A stretch of 64,000 nucleotides of DNA from NCBI GenBank assembly GCA_029258375.1, contig JARHZA010000001.1, forward strand, positions 372,001-436,000, in the 5' to 3' direction. The notes beneath the pieces are model-generated. The model was not told the origin of the DNA. It made no database searches and saw nothing but the letters and a program-made list of their open reading frames with translations. The stretch comes from Eubacterium sp. Lineage in GTDB: Bacteria > Bacillota > Clostridia > Oscillospirales > Acutalibacteraceae. The translations under genes were made by a program, and so were the position numbers. Of this stretch, positions 7,611 through 16,354 are shown piece after piece (within the stretch, counting starts at the first letter, position 1; every line of letters starts with the position of its first letter).

Positions 7611-9089
7611 TTAGTTTAAGTTTGCTATTTTTAAAAATGTATTGTAAGCATTTTCAATTTCTTCGTTGGTTTGTGGTTCGAAAGTATTAACTTTTTCCGA
7701 TTTTCTAACAATTTCACGTGCTTCATCTAAATCTTTAATTTCATTTAAAGCAAGAAGTTGCAAAAGTACATTTCCGTAAACAGTTGCCTCAATAGGTCCT
7801 GCAACAACAGTTTTGTTGCAAATATCAGCAGTTCTTTGGCACAAGAATTTGTCCTGAACACCGCCACCAACTATATAAATTTTTTTGTAATCTTTTTTAG
7901 TGCAAAACTCTATTTGCGAAACCGCATAGCGATATTTCATTGCAAGGCTATCATAAATGCAACGCAATATTTCGCCTTTTGTTTGTGGCACATATTGATT
8001 TGTGCGTTCGCAGTAATGCTGAATACGTTTAGGAATGTTTCCAGCAGGAACAAAAACATCATCGTCTGGATCAATAAAGCATTGAAGTGGTTGTGCCTCT
8101 TTTGCAAGCATTTCCATTTCAGCAAAAGAAAGCTCTTCGCCCTCTTTTTTCCATTGACGGCGTGTTTCCTGAATAAGCCATAAACCAATAATGTTTTTTA
8201 AGAAAGATGCTTTATTGCCATAACCACCCTCGTTAGTTAGATTGCAGTTATAAGCATCTTTGTTTATTAAAGGTTCTTCAAGCTCGGTTCCAAGTAATGA
8301 CCAAGTTCCACAACTAAGGAATAAAAAGTCTTTTTCAGTTGCAGGCACACTTGCCATAGCACATTGCGTGTCGTGACCAGCAACAGCAATAACTTCTGCC
8401 GGTGCAATTCCAAGTTCTTCGCAAATAGATTCGCTTAAACAACTTGTTTTTGTTGCAGTTGGAACGATATTTGTAAAAAGTTTTTTAGGTATTCCAAAAG
8501 CATCTAAAACATCGTTTGACCAAGTGCGTTTTTTAGCGTCTAAAAGTTGAGTTGTTGATGCAGCGGAATATTCTGTTTCAATTTTATCTGTAAGAATATA
8601 ACGCAAAAGATCTGGCATCATAAGCAAATGTTCGGCACGTTCTAAAACTTCTGATCGTTCAAAAACAAGTGACAGAAGTTGAAAAACTGTGTTTATTTCC
8701 ATAAACTGATTACCAGTTATGTTGTAAAACTCTTTTTTTGGCATTTTTTCAAATGCTTTTTCAAGAATGCCATTTGTTCTGCTATCTCTGTAATGAACTG
8801 GGTTTTCAATAAGTTTGCCGTCTTTATCAATTAGGCCAAAATCAACACCCCAAGTATCAATACCAATACTGTCGATTTTTGCAATTTGTTTTGATTTTAC
8901 AAGTGCCTGCTTAATTTCAAAAACAAGCCTTAAAATATCCCAATACATAGTGCCGTTAATTATAACGGGATCATTAGAAAAACGATGAATTTCACGAAGT
9001 TCAATTTTTTCTCCGTCAAAAGAGCCGATTATTGCTCTACCACTTGATGCACCAAAATCAAAACTAAGTAAATTTTTTGTATTACTCAT
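7611..9089 (-). CDS. L-fuculokinase/rhamnulokinase (FGGY family, RhaB-like)
   Basis: 492 residues of the FGGY sugar kinase fold. The N-terminus FDFGASSGRAIIGSFDG is the phosphate-1 loop, GIDTWGVDFGLID and HYRDSRT are the RhaB-type substrate segment, AGHDTQCA and LSCGTWSLLG belong to the second ATP lobe, and VGGGVQDKFLCQ the adenosine loop. Sequence style is closer to rhamnulokinase than to proteobacterial FucK, but it lies 11 nt after fucI and before fucA, so L-fuculose is the likely substrate. Many Clostridia use RhaB-like kinases in this role. It phosphorylates the ketose at C1 with ATP in the cytoplasm. Confidence 0.85.
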   Translation of the reverse strand: MSNTKNLLSFDFGASSGRAIIGSFDGEKIELREIHRFSNDPVIINGTMYWDILRLVFEIKQALVKSKQIAKIDSIGIDTWGVDFGLIDKDGKLIENPVHYRDSRTNGILEKAFEKMPKKEFYNITGNQFMEINTVFQLLSLVFERSEVLERAEHLLMMPDLLRYILTDKIETEYSAASTTQLLDAKKRTWSNDVLDAFGIPKKLFTNIVPTATKTSCLSESICEELGIAPAEVIAVAGHDTQCAMASVPATEKDFLFLSCGTWSLLGTELEEPLINKDAYNCNLTNEGGYGNKASFLKNIIGLWLIQETRRQWKKEGEELSFAEMEMLAKEAQPLQCFIDPDDDVFVPAGNIPKRIQHYCERTNQYVPQTKGEILRCIYDSLAMKYRYAVSQIEFCTKKDYKKIYIVGGGVQDKFLCQRTADICNKTVVAGPIEATVYGNVLLQLLALNEIKDLDEAREIVRKSEKVNTFEPQTNEEIENAYNTFLKIANLN

Positions 9090-9100
9090 ACTTATTATCC

Positions 9101-10894
9101 TTATTTATACATAGGTCCAAAGTTTTGGCAGGCACGGAAATCTTGACTTTCTTTATCCATACCAAATGCGTTCCAAACTGCTGGACGGAAAATATCTTCT
9201 TCGTTAACGTTGTGCATACATACAGGAATACGAAGAATAGAGCAAAGTGTAATTAAATCTGCACCAATGTGGCCATAACTAATTGCACCGTGGTTAGCAC
9301 CCCAGTTGTTCATAACGTCGTAAGCAGACTTAAATGCACCCTCACCAGTTAATCTTGGAGCAAACCAAGTGCAAGGCCAAGTATAGTCTGTGCGTTTCCA
9401 AAGTTTGTCAGATACTTCATCAGGAAGGTTAACTGTGTAACCCTCAACAATTTGCATAACAGGTCCAAGACCTTTAACAATGTTAAGTCTACACATTGTA
9501 GCAGGCATTTCACTTCTTGTTAAGAAACGAGAAGAAAAACCACCACCACGGAAATATCCCATATCAGCAGCATTCCAAGATGTTGCATCAAGGCAAAGTT
9601 TTTGGTCTTCGTCTGTCATTTCCCAGAAAGGTTTAATAACGCCGTTGCCGTTATCGTCTTTAACTTCGCCACAAAAATCAAGTGCAGATGCACCAGAGTT
9701 TATTAAGTGAATAAAGCCTTTTGATTCTTTAGCAACGCCTTCAAGTTCATAACCAGTAGCCTTTTTAACGGCTTCAGGTGACCAGTATGTGCGAACATCA
9801 GAAAACATTTGAGCACGGTTTGTTAAAAGTTTTCCAAAAAGCATTGAAACACCGTTTAAAGTGTCATTTTCAGTTGCAAGAACATAGGTTTCACGAGCAC
9901 CGTTCCAGTCAAATGAAGAGTTGAGAAGAGCCTCTGGGAAGTCGCAGTTAGGGTAGAAGTCAGTCCACTGTCTTTGACCTTGGAAACCACCACAAATAGC
10001 ATTGTGACCAAGTCTTTCTTCTTCTTGACCTTCTTTAAGGTTAGGGTTGCCGTTATAAAGGTCTTTGATAATGCACATCATTTTTACAACAAATTCCCAA
10101 GCCTGTTCTTTTTCTTCGTCAGATTTTTTAAACCAGTCAGGGTTTTTATCAAAACCTTCTTTGCAGTTTTCTTTTGTCCATTTTAATGCTTTTTGGTATT
10201 CATTTTCATCATAAATACCCTCTGTCATTCTACGAATAACTTCAACTTCGTCAACAGATTCAACACGCATACCAAGGTATTCTTCAAAGAATTCAGGGTT
10301 TATAATAGAACCGGCAATTCCCATACAGATAGAGCCAATTTGTAGGTAAGATTTGCCACGCATAGTTGCAGCTGCAACTGCCGCACGACCAAAACGTAAA
10401 AGTTTTTCTTTTACATCATTAGGAATTTCTGTTGCGTCAGCGTCTTGAACGTCTTTGCCGTAAATTCCAAAGGCAGGTAGTCCTTTTTGTGCGTGTGATG
10501 CAAGAACAGATGCAAGGTATACTGCACCAGGGCGTTCTGTGCCATTAAATCCCCAAACACCTTTGATTGTGTTTTTATCCATATCCATTGTTTCAGAACC
10601 GTAGCACCAGCAAGGGGTTACAGTTAAAGTTATAGCTACTCCTTCTTTGCGAAATTTGTTTTCACATGCAGCGGCCTCAGGTGCTCTTCCTATTGTTGTG
10701 TCAGCAATAACAACTTTAACAGGTTCACCGTTTGTGTAGCAAAGATTTTCTTCAAAAAGTTTTGCAGCAGAACGAGCCATATTCATTGTTTGTTCTTCCA
10801 ATGATTCACGAACTTTTAAAGGTCCACGTCTGCCGTCAATAGTTGGGCGAATGCCTATTACAGGGTAATCTCCAATAAGGCGTGATTTAGCCAT
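9101..10894 (-). CDS. fucI: L-fucose isomerase
   Basis: 597 residues, standard FucI length. Recognisable segments are [20 protein letters not shown] at the start, [64 protein letters not shown] and a C-terminal [19 protein letters not shown] with the metal-binding histidines. It converts L-fucose to L-fuculose using Mn2+. The strong AAGGAGG before ATG 10894 marks it as the first gene of the operon, facing the divergent AraC regulator across 128 bp. Some FucI enzymes also take D-arabinose. Confidence 0.95.
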   Translation of the reverse strand: MAKSRLIGDYPVIGIRPTIDGRRGPLKVRESLEEQTMNMARSAAKLFEENLCYTNGEPVKVVIADTTIGRAPEAAACENKFRKEGVAITLTVTPCWCYGSETMDMDKNTIKGVWGFNGTERPGAVYLASVLASHAQKGLPAFGIYGKDVQDADATEIPNDVKEKLLRFGRAAVAAATMRGKSYLQIGSICMGIAGSIINPEFFEEYLGMRVESVDEVEVIRRMTEGIYDENEYQKALKWTKENCKEGFDKNPDWFKKSDEEKEQAWEFVVKMMCIIKDLYNGNPNLKEGQEEERLGHNAICGGFQGQRQWTDFYPNCDFPEALLNSSFDWNGARETYVLATENDTLNGVSMLFGKLLTNRAQMFSDVRTYWSPEAVKKATGYELEGVAKESKGFIHLINSGASALDFCGEVKDDNGNGVIKPFWEMTDEDQKLCLDATSWNAADMGYFRGGGFSSRFLTRSEMPATMCRLNIVKGLGPVMQIVEGYTVNLPDEVSDKLWKRTDYTWPCTWFAPRLTGEGAFKSAYDVMNNWGANHGAISYGHIGADLITLCSILRIPVCMHNVNEEDIFRPAVWNAFGMDKESQDFRACQNFGPMYK

Positions 10895-10952
10895 ATTTGT
10901 ATTCCTCCTTGTTATTTAAAACAATAATATTTTATTAACTTTTATTATACTG

Positions 10953-10982
10953 TTGATTTTATATAAAAACTTGTTGTATAAT
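10953..10982 (+). promoter_or_regulatory. Promoter of the AraC-type regulator
   Basis: TTGATT at 10953-10958 and TATAAT at 10977-10982, spacer 18 bp. On the other strand TATAAT (10949-10944) could serve fucI but lacks a good -35, which suits an activator-dependent promoter. Confidence 0.65.
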
Positions 10983-11022
10983 ATCAATAAAATATAACAA
11001 TATTCACTTTTTGGTGCTCATT

Positions 11023-11868
11023 ATGTATTATTCAGGTTATCATGAAAAAAAGAATAGAGGAACTTTTGACTTTCCTATTGAGTTTTATTATGTAGACTCA
11101 AAACATCCACGCTATCAAATGCCTTTTCACTGGCATATAGATTATGAATTTGTTAGGGTGTTGTCTGGTGAATTGTCATTATCTCTTGATGCGGACACAA
11201 TAAAACTCACTCAAGGGGATATAGTTCTTGTGCAAGATGGAGTATTACACGGGGGCAATCCAATAGATTGCGTTTATGAGTGTGTAGATTTTGATTTGGG
11301 AAGATTTTTAAATGATAGTCCGATGTACGCAAGAGAACTTGATGATTTACAAAATCATAGAATAGAACTAAATAAACTTTATACTGCCGATACTGAAGAG
11401 GCAAAAATAATTCATAAGTTGTTTGATAATATGGAAAACGCAGAAGTCGGTTATGAATTTATTGTTAGAGGACTTATCTATGAACTAATGGGAATGATTT
11501 TAAGAAATCATCAATATACAGTAGTAGGCGAACATTCTAAGCGTAATTTAAGAAGAGTAAGGCAACTTAAAAACGTGCTTGCACTTATAAGAGAAAAGTA
11601 TAATACTTCTCTGTCTTTGGAAGATTTAGCAAAGGCTTGCGATATGACACCAAAGTATTTTTGCAGATTCTTTTCTGAAATGACAGGAAAAACGCCAATT
11701 GACTATATAAATTATTATCGTATTGAATGTGCAGCAGAAAGGCTTATGTATTCACAAGATTCTGTAACAGAAGTTGCGTTTGGATGTGGTTTTAATGATT
11801 TAAGTTATTTTGTAAAAATATTTAAACGATACAAAGGAACAACTCCAACAAAATACAGAAAACAATAA
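11023..11868 (+). CDS. AraC family transcriptional regulator, probable fucose operon activator
   Basis: About 281 residues. The N-terminal half is a cupin sensor domain (MPFHWHIDYEFVRVLSGELS, then GDIVLVQDGVLHGG); the C-terminal 100 residues hold two helix-turn-helix units (SLEDLAKACDMTPKYFCRFF and SVTEVAFGCGFNDLSYFVKI) ending in GTTPTKYRK, the AraC signature. I chose ATG 11023; TTG 11011 and GTG 11014 are in frame but none has a clear ribosome binding site. It is divergent from fucI, the classical layout for a sugar-responsive activator, so L-fucose or fuculose-1-phosphate is the inferred effector. Confidence 0.88.
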   Translation: MYYSGYHEKKNRGTFDFPIEFYYVDSKHPRYQMPFHWHIDYEFVRVLSGELSLSLDADTIKLTQGDIVLVQDGVLHGGNPIDCVYECVDFDLGRFLNDSPMYARELDDLQNHRIELNKLYTADTEEAKIIHKLFDNMENAEVGYEFIVRGLIYELMGMILRNHQYTVVGEHSKRNLRRVRQLKNVLALIREKYNTSLSLEDLAKACDMTPKYFCRFFSEMTGKTPIDYINYYRIECAAERLMYSQDSVTEVAFGCGFNDLSYFVKIFKRYKGTTPTKYRKQ

Positions 11869-11891
11869 TTGTTTGAGAAATTGAAAAATAA

Positions 11892-11920
11892 AACCCCACT
11901 ATTTTATAGTGGGGTTAAGT
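11892..11920. terminator. Convergent terminator between the AraC regulator and the editing-domain gene
   Basis: Perfect 10-bp stem AACCCCACTA/TAGTGGGGTT with a TTTTA loop. It lies between convergent genes ending at 11868 (+) and 11924 (-). Confidence 0.75.
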
Positions 11921-11923
11921 ATT

Positions 11924-12472
11924 TTATTCATCTTCATATTTAGGCAGTTCAACGATTATTGGTGAGTGATGAACTGCTGGTAAAAATTTGTTTAAAATAT
12001 CATTAGTTTTAATTTTTAAACTTGACGTGTTAACGCAAGGATGGCAGCCGATAGTGTCGTTTTCAATAACTTCTTTATCAATTACAAGTTGAATATTGTT
12101 TTCAGTATCATTCATAAGTCCTAAAATAGACACAGAACCAGGTTTTATATTAAGGTATTGTTCCATATATTCTGAACCGGCAAAAGACAGTCTTGAGCAA
12201 TTTAATTGCTTTGTAATATCTTTTGTCTTAAATGGTTTGTTGCTTGGCATCATCAAAAGATAAAAATCTGTTTTTTGTCTGTTGCAAAGAAAAAGATTTT
12301 TACAAATATCTGTGCCGAGAACAGTATCAATTTTGCTACAAATTTCCATAGTATCTGCTTCTTCGTGATCTACTCGTTCAAATTGAATTTGAAGTTCGTC
12401 AAGTAAATCATAAACTTTTATTTCTTTTAGAAGTCTTTCATTATCATTTGGTCTGCCAATAAACAATTCCAT
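11924..12472 (-). CDS. YbaK/ProX-type prolyl-tRNA editing domain protein
   Basis: 182 residues matching the free-standing prolyl-tRNA synthetase associated domain (ProXp-ala type). Diagnostic parts are FERVDHEEADTMEIC, KNLFLCNRQKTDFYLL with the conserved lysine, SRLSFAGSEYMEQYLNIKPGSVS and GCHPCVNTSSLKI, the family's HP-x2-NT motif. Relatives hydrolyse Ala-tRNA(Pro) in trans, protecting translation from a ProRS error. It is followed 10 nt upstream (in transcription order, after) by the small membrane protein gene at 12483, so the two may share a transcript. Specificity (Ala or Cys) is not decided by sequence alone. Confidence 0.88.
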   Translation of the reverse strand: MELFIGRPNDNERLLKEIKVYDLLDELQIQFERVDHEEADTMEICSKIDTVLGTDICKNLFLCNRQKTDFYLLMMPSNKPFKTKDITKQLNCSRLSFAGSEYMEQYLNIKPGSVSILGLMNDTENNIQLVIDKEVIENDTIGCHPCVNTSSLKIKTNDILNKFLPAVHHSPIIVELPKYEDE

Positions 12473-12482
12473 ATTTATTCCT

Positions 12483-12935
12483 TTATTTATTATTATTTTT
12501 TAATTTTTTTGCTTCAATACATTCTTTAATGTAATTTACTATAAATAATATACCTGCAATAAATAGTGAAGTTCCAAGTCCAGAATAAAATACAGCAATG
12601 AAAACATCTGGGCAAAGATTTGATTTCCTTAAAACAATACCAAAAGTCATCATACAAGCCATAATTATAAAACCCTTTTTATCAAAGAATTTGTAAAAAT
12701 ACTGTTTGTCTGCCTCGTATTGTGTAATTCTTTCGGTGTGTTTTTTTACCATTTTGCCAAATACAAATATTTGAAACGCCAAGAAAATTGCAATGGAAAT
12801 TAGTAATCTCCACCATGTAAAATAGCTTTGATAAGTTGTGATTCCAATTTTTAAAATATTAAATCCTGCAAATCCCCAAACAATTCCGGCGATTAGTAGT
12901 AAGTTGTTTTTATGAGTTTTTAATTTTTCTTTCAT
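12483..12935 (-). CDS. Small membrane protein of unknown function (four predicted TM segments)
   Basis: 150 residues; I do not recognise a named family. Four hydrophobic stretches stand out: about residues 11-32, 40-62, 88-104 and 110-131, with a charged cytoplasmic loop after TM2 (KKHTERITQYEADKQ) and a lysine/asparagine-rich tail. The even number of TM segments and the positive ends suggest both termini are inside. It starts at ATG 12935 and its stop is 10 nt from the start of the editing-domain gene, so they likely form a two-gene operon. No functional link is evident. Confidence 0.75.
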   Translation of the reverse strand: MKEKLKTHKNNLLLIAGIVWGFAGFNILKIGITTYQSYFTWWRLLISIAIFLAFQIFVFGKMVKKHTERITQYEADKQYFYKFFDKKGFIIMACMMTFGIVLRKSNLCPDVFIAVFYSGLGTSLFIAGILFIVNYIKECIEAKKLKNNNK

Positions 12936-13015
12936 TTTTCATCTCCTATTCTAACGTGAATTTTTAAGGATATTATAAAAGGCAAAAGGTTGTTTGTCAA
13001 TAAATTATAATATGT

Positions 13016-13050
13016 AAAAAAGGTCAAACATAATTGTTTGACCTTTTTTT
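13016..13050. terminator. Terminator of the alpha-galactosidase gene
   Basis: A 15-bp perfect stem (AAAAAAGGTCAAACA with TGTTTGACCTTTTTT, loop TAAT) flanked by A and T runs, so it works on both strands; it ends the minus-strand gene at 13066. Confidence 0.85.
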
Positions 13051-13065
13051 ATATTTGTTATTAAG

Positions 13066-14805
13066 TTATTTAGAACTGATTCTGTAAACTTTGCAAGCGT
13101 GTTTTGAAAGTGTTGCAGAAATTGTTTTCGCTGCAAAACGTTCTGAACTCCAAAGTTCTTGCACTGAATATGTTGAATTAGCATTTTTAGCTCCAAGATT
13201 TAGATACTCGTCATTTGTAAGTTCGGCTATATCAAACGAAATACCTTTTGTTCTGCTTCCTTTGTTTAACATACAAAGAGCCACATCACCGTTTGCAAGA
13301 GGACGAGCAATAATATCAATTCCGTGAATCTTCTTAAATCTTTTAGCAGGTTTTCCAAGTGCGTCTTGGTCAATTGCAATTATGTCTTTATTAGTAACTA
13401 TTTTAAGAATAGGATCTTCTGTAAGTGCATTTCCTTCTGCATCAACAAATTTTCTAATATCATTGCCAAGAATAAGAGGAGCAGCCATCATACACCAAAG
13501 ACTAAAATGAGATTTGTTTTCGTCTTCAGTAAGTTTACCGTTACCAACTTCAAGCATATCCGGATCGTTCCAAGCACCAACACCTGCGTGTTTATAAAGT
13601 TTTATTGTGTTTTCATAAATCATTATAATGCTAAGCCAGTTTGGCAAAATATCTGGTGTTGTTCGCCACATATTTCCAGCTTTTGCACCCCAGTTCCAAG
13701 GATTAGCATTTCCCCACTCACAAATTGAGTATGTAATAGGCTTTTCTGCTCTGCCAAAGTTAGATGCGGCATCAGCAGTAGCTTTCTTTAATGCGTCACC
13801 CATTCTTTTATATTGAATATAAGAACTATCTGCTTTTGTTACAACAGGATTTTTAAGGGTTATTTCGTTTATACCGGCTTTCATAGGTATTTCAATTTGC
13901 ATTCTGCCAGTCGAACTAAATGCCTTTGATTTAGCAAAAAATACTTCGTGCAACTTACCATTTACAATAACTTGTAAATATTGATCTTTAAATGATTTAG
14001 ATTTGCAGTAAAGAAGAGTAAGAATGTATTTGCCATCTACATTTATTTCTGGGTAAAAACTTGCACTACCAGCGCCATGGTTTAAATGGCCAATTGCTTT
14101 TTTGCTTGGTATATCTTTCATTGGCACAATTGTTGCTTTGCCATGTAGTTTTGCATCTTCTGCATAAAGAGTTAGCTTTTCACTGTTGCCAGCAACGCTA
14201 AGTTCAATGCCTTCAATTGCAGGAGCATCACCACTAATAATGTTGTGGTGGCAAAAATCATATTTAAAGAATTCGCAACCCCAATTAGCTATTGTTTGCG
14301 CATCAAGTTCTTCATTACCTAAACTTGCTGGTAAATCTTCACAAGTTAGTGTGCCGTTAGAAGAATAAATACCAACTTTCATTCCCATTGAATTTATTTG
14401 ATTAACAAGGCTTGAAATACCAGAAGGGAATTTTCCAAAATCACTTTGAAGTCTGCCTTGTCTATCTCTCATTGAACTTTGCCAGCAGTCATCAAGGTTA
14501 ACATATTGATATCCGGCATTAAGAAGGCCAGATTTTTTCATTGCATCTGCAGTTTCTAAAATGAGCTCTTCACTAATATTATTACGAAAAGTGTTCCAAC
14601 TGCTCCAGCCCATAGGAGGAGTTTTAGCTGCACCGTTGTTATAGTCTTTTTCGTTTTCTATATCCATTGTGATTTTAGTTGGTATAGTTAACTTTTGTAA
14701 TGCACAAACAGGGCATTTGCCATATTTTTTGTAATCAAAAAACCACATAACAAATAAAACGATTGCAGCAACAATTAGTGCAATTAAAAAGTAAAGAAAA
14801 CCCAT
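13066..14805 (-). CDS. Membrane-anchored GH27 alpha-galactosidase with an inserted beta-rich module
   Basis: 579 residues. An N-terminal TM helix (about residues 3-23) and a CPVC pair precede the catalytic barrel, which opens with TPPMGWSSWNTF. The nucleophile is Asp183 (KYDFC) and the likely acid/base Asp385 (RTTPD); AWNDPDMLEVGN and PLILGNDI are further GH27 motifs. Residues about 195-335 interrupt the barrel with a carbohydrate-binding-like beta domain. It removes terminal alpha-galactose from oligosaccharides or glycans, probably at the membrane: the TM has no signal peptidase site, and the orientation is uncertain. ATG 14805 follows AGAGGT. It is third in a run behind the Nudix and COG2426 genes. 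Confidence 0.88.
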   Translation of the reverse strand: MGFLYFLIALIVAAIVLFVMWFFDYKKYGKCPVCALQKLTIPTKITMDIENEKDYNNGAAKTPPMGWSSWNTFRNNISEELILETADAMKKSGLLNAGYQYVNLDDCWQSSMRDRQGRLQSDFGKFPSGISSLVNQINSMGMKVGIYSSNGTLTCEDLPASLGNEELDAQTIANWGCEFFKYDFCHHNIISGDAPAIEGIELSVAGNSEKLTLYAEDAKLHGKATIVPMKDIPSKKAIGHLNHGAGSASFYPEINVDGKYILTLLYCKSKSFKDQYLQVIVNGKLHEVFFAKSKAFSSTGRMQIEIPMKAGINEITLKNPVVTKADSSYIQYKRMGDALKKATADAASNFGRAEKPITYSICEWGNANPWNWGAKAGNMWRTTPDILPNWLSIIMIYENTIKLYKHAGVGAWNDPDMLEVGNGKLTEDENKSHFSLWCMMAAPLILGNDIRKFVDAEGNALTEDPILKIVTNKDIIAIDQDALGKPAKRFKKIHGIDIIARPLANGDVALCMLNKGSRTKGISFDIAELTNDEYLNLGAKNANSTYSVQELWSSERFAAKTISATLSKHACKVYRISSK

Positions 14806-14836
14806 AAATTTATCAACCTCTTAACATATACAAAAT

Positions 14837-15340
14837 TTAGAACACGAATGCTCCAACAGATAGTGAAATTACAGTCATAATTAAACCTGCAATAAATACA
14901 CCAATAGAAATTACACCAAATGCCTTCTTTTTGTCAAGTTGAAGAAGTGAGGCAAGAAGTGCACCTGTCCAAGCGCCTGTGCCTGGAAGTGGAATTGCAA
15001 CGAAGAATAATAATCCCCAAATTCCATATTTATCAATTTTATCTCGTTTCTTTAATGTTTTATCTTCAAGCCAAAAGATTATTTTGTTAATTTTTGGCAC
15101 TTTTTTAAGAACTTCAAAAATCCAATTTATTAAAAGAAGAATAAATGGAATAGGGAAGATATTACCAATAAAGCTAATTATAAATCCAACAACAGGATTC
15201 ATTTGAAGTAAAACAATGGCGGTAAACATACCGAGTCTGCATTCAAGTATAGGCATTGCTGAAATTATGAAAACAACGAGCCAGTCTGGTATACCGTGAG
15301 CAGATAAAAATTGTTGCATTGATTGACATAGTTCTTGCAT
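14837..15340 (-). CDS. COG2426 small multidrug export-type membrane protein
   Basis: 167 residues with four to five hydrophobic segments. The family signature is present: an acidic MPILECRLGMFTAI in the first helix, a GNIFPIPFILL turn, and the AIPLPGTGAWTGAL motif followed by VISIGVFIAGLIM. Members are annotated as small multidrug export proteins (PF06695), but transport has not been convincingly shown. An AGGAG 8 nt before ATG 15340 overlaps the stop of the Nudix gene, so it is translated from the same message. Function uncertain. Confidence 0.85.
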   Translation of the reverse strand: MQELCQSMQQFLSAHGIPDWLVVFIISAMPILECRLGMFTAIVLLQMNPVVGFIISFIGNIFPIPFILLLINWIFEVLKKVPKINKIIFWLEDKTLKKRDKIDKYGIWGLLFFVAIPLPGTGAWTGALLASLLQLDKKKAFGVISIGVFIAGLIMTVISLSVGAFVF

Positions 15341-15350
15341 AAATAGTCTC

Positions 15351-16070
15351 CTAAATATAATTATTTTTATTTAAAAATTCATGTGCAGAGATTATAATGT
15401 TTTTGTCATTCTCAAATTTAAGTAGGCTTAGTGCTCTGTCATAAGTAAGCCAAATATAATCTTCTATTTCTTCTTGTTGAATACAGGTAGAAGTATCATT
15501 TGTTGTGCCAACAAAAATGGATACTCTTTTTTCAATTTTATTTTGAATTTTGTACTTAGAAATACTTTCGTAACCATCAATAATTTTTACATGGATTCCG
15601 GTTTCTTCAAGAACTTCTCTAATAGCGGTGTCTTTTTTAGTTTCGCCAGCTTCAACGTGACCTTTTGGAAAACCCCAATGAGAAGAGCGTTTATTTTTTA
15701 TAAGCAAATATCTAATTTCGCCTTTAATATCTCTAAAAACAACTGCACCGCAACTTGTTTCATAAAGACATTCAATTTTATAATTTGGAAAATCTTTTTC
15801 TAAATCAATATATTCTCGAATATCGTTTATTATAAAGCGTGTGCTTTTAGGTGCAACTATCCAAATAGTTTCACCCTTTTTTTTGTTAGTTAATAAAGCT
15901 ATAACTCTTCCATCAAAATTACGTACAGGATGATGTATTCCCATTATAAACGCTTTTTGGTTTTCTTTGTCATAAACCGTTCCATAATTTAGTGGATAAG
16001 TATAGCCCGTGCTTTCATCAGTAGAGCCAATGGGTTTAACAACCTTAACTCTTACATATTTTCCGAGCAT
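15351..16070 (-). CDS. Nudix hydrolase fused to a degenerate inorganic pyrophosphatase-like domain
   Basis: 239 residues from ATG 16070, chosen because GGTGG lies 7 nt upstream; an ATG at 16097 would place this site inside the gene. The C-terminal half is a complete Nudix box, G137-x5-E143-x7-R151-E152-x2-E155-E156-x-G158, with the preceding HWGFPKGHVE. The N-terminal 95 residues resemble the small clostridial family of soluble pyrophosphatase-like proteins (LGKYVRVKVVKPIGS, TYPLNYGTVY, IWIVAPKSTRF), but the acidic metal-binding segment normally around DGEEQDAY reads KENQKAF. The enzyme probably cleaves a nucleoside diphosphate derivative; the front domain may be a binding module. Confidence 0.82.
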   Translation of the reverse strand: MLGKYVRVKVVKPIGSTDESTGYTYPLNYGTVYDKENQKAFIMGIHHPVRNFDGRVIALLTNKKKGETIWIVAPKSTRFIINDIREYIDLEKDFPNYKIECLYETSCGAVVFRDIKGEIRYLLIKNKRSSHWGFPKGHVEAGETKKDTAIREVLEETGIHVKIIDGYESISKYKIQNKIEKRVSIFVGTTNDTSTCIQQEEIEDYIWLTYDRALSLLKFENDKNIIISAHEFLNKNNYI

Positions 16071-16295
16071 ATTTTCACCACCGAGTATAAAGTTCATATG
16101 AAGTTATTATACTAAAAATGAAATTAAGTTACAAGTATATTTTAACATAAGATAAAAAGTTACATTTAGTTAAAATTTACTTAATTGCCTGATTTATTCA
16201 ATAAAGAAAACGAATTTTTAAATAAAATTCAGAATAAAACTTAATACAACTAAATCAAATATAAATCAAATTTGTATGAATTTTATATAAAACTT

Positions 16296-16335
16296 AAGGG
16301 CACCCCTTACGGGATGCCCTTTTGTTTTTTTATAT
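16296..16335. terminator. Hairpin terminator between the giant secreted protein gene and the Nudix gene
   Basis: Stem AAGGGCACCCC/GGGATGCCCTT, loop TTAC, followed by TTTTGTTTTTTTA on the plus strand. On the minus strand the trailing T-run is weaker, but it is the only hairpin downstream of the gene ending at 16355. Confidence 0.65.
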
Positions 16336-16354
16336 TCAGTTTTACTTAATTAAA

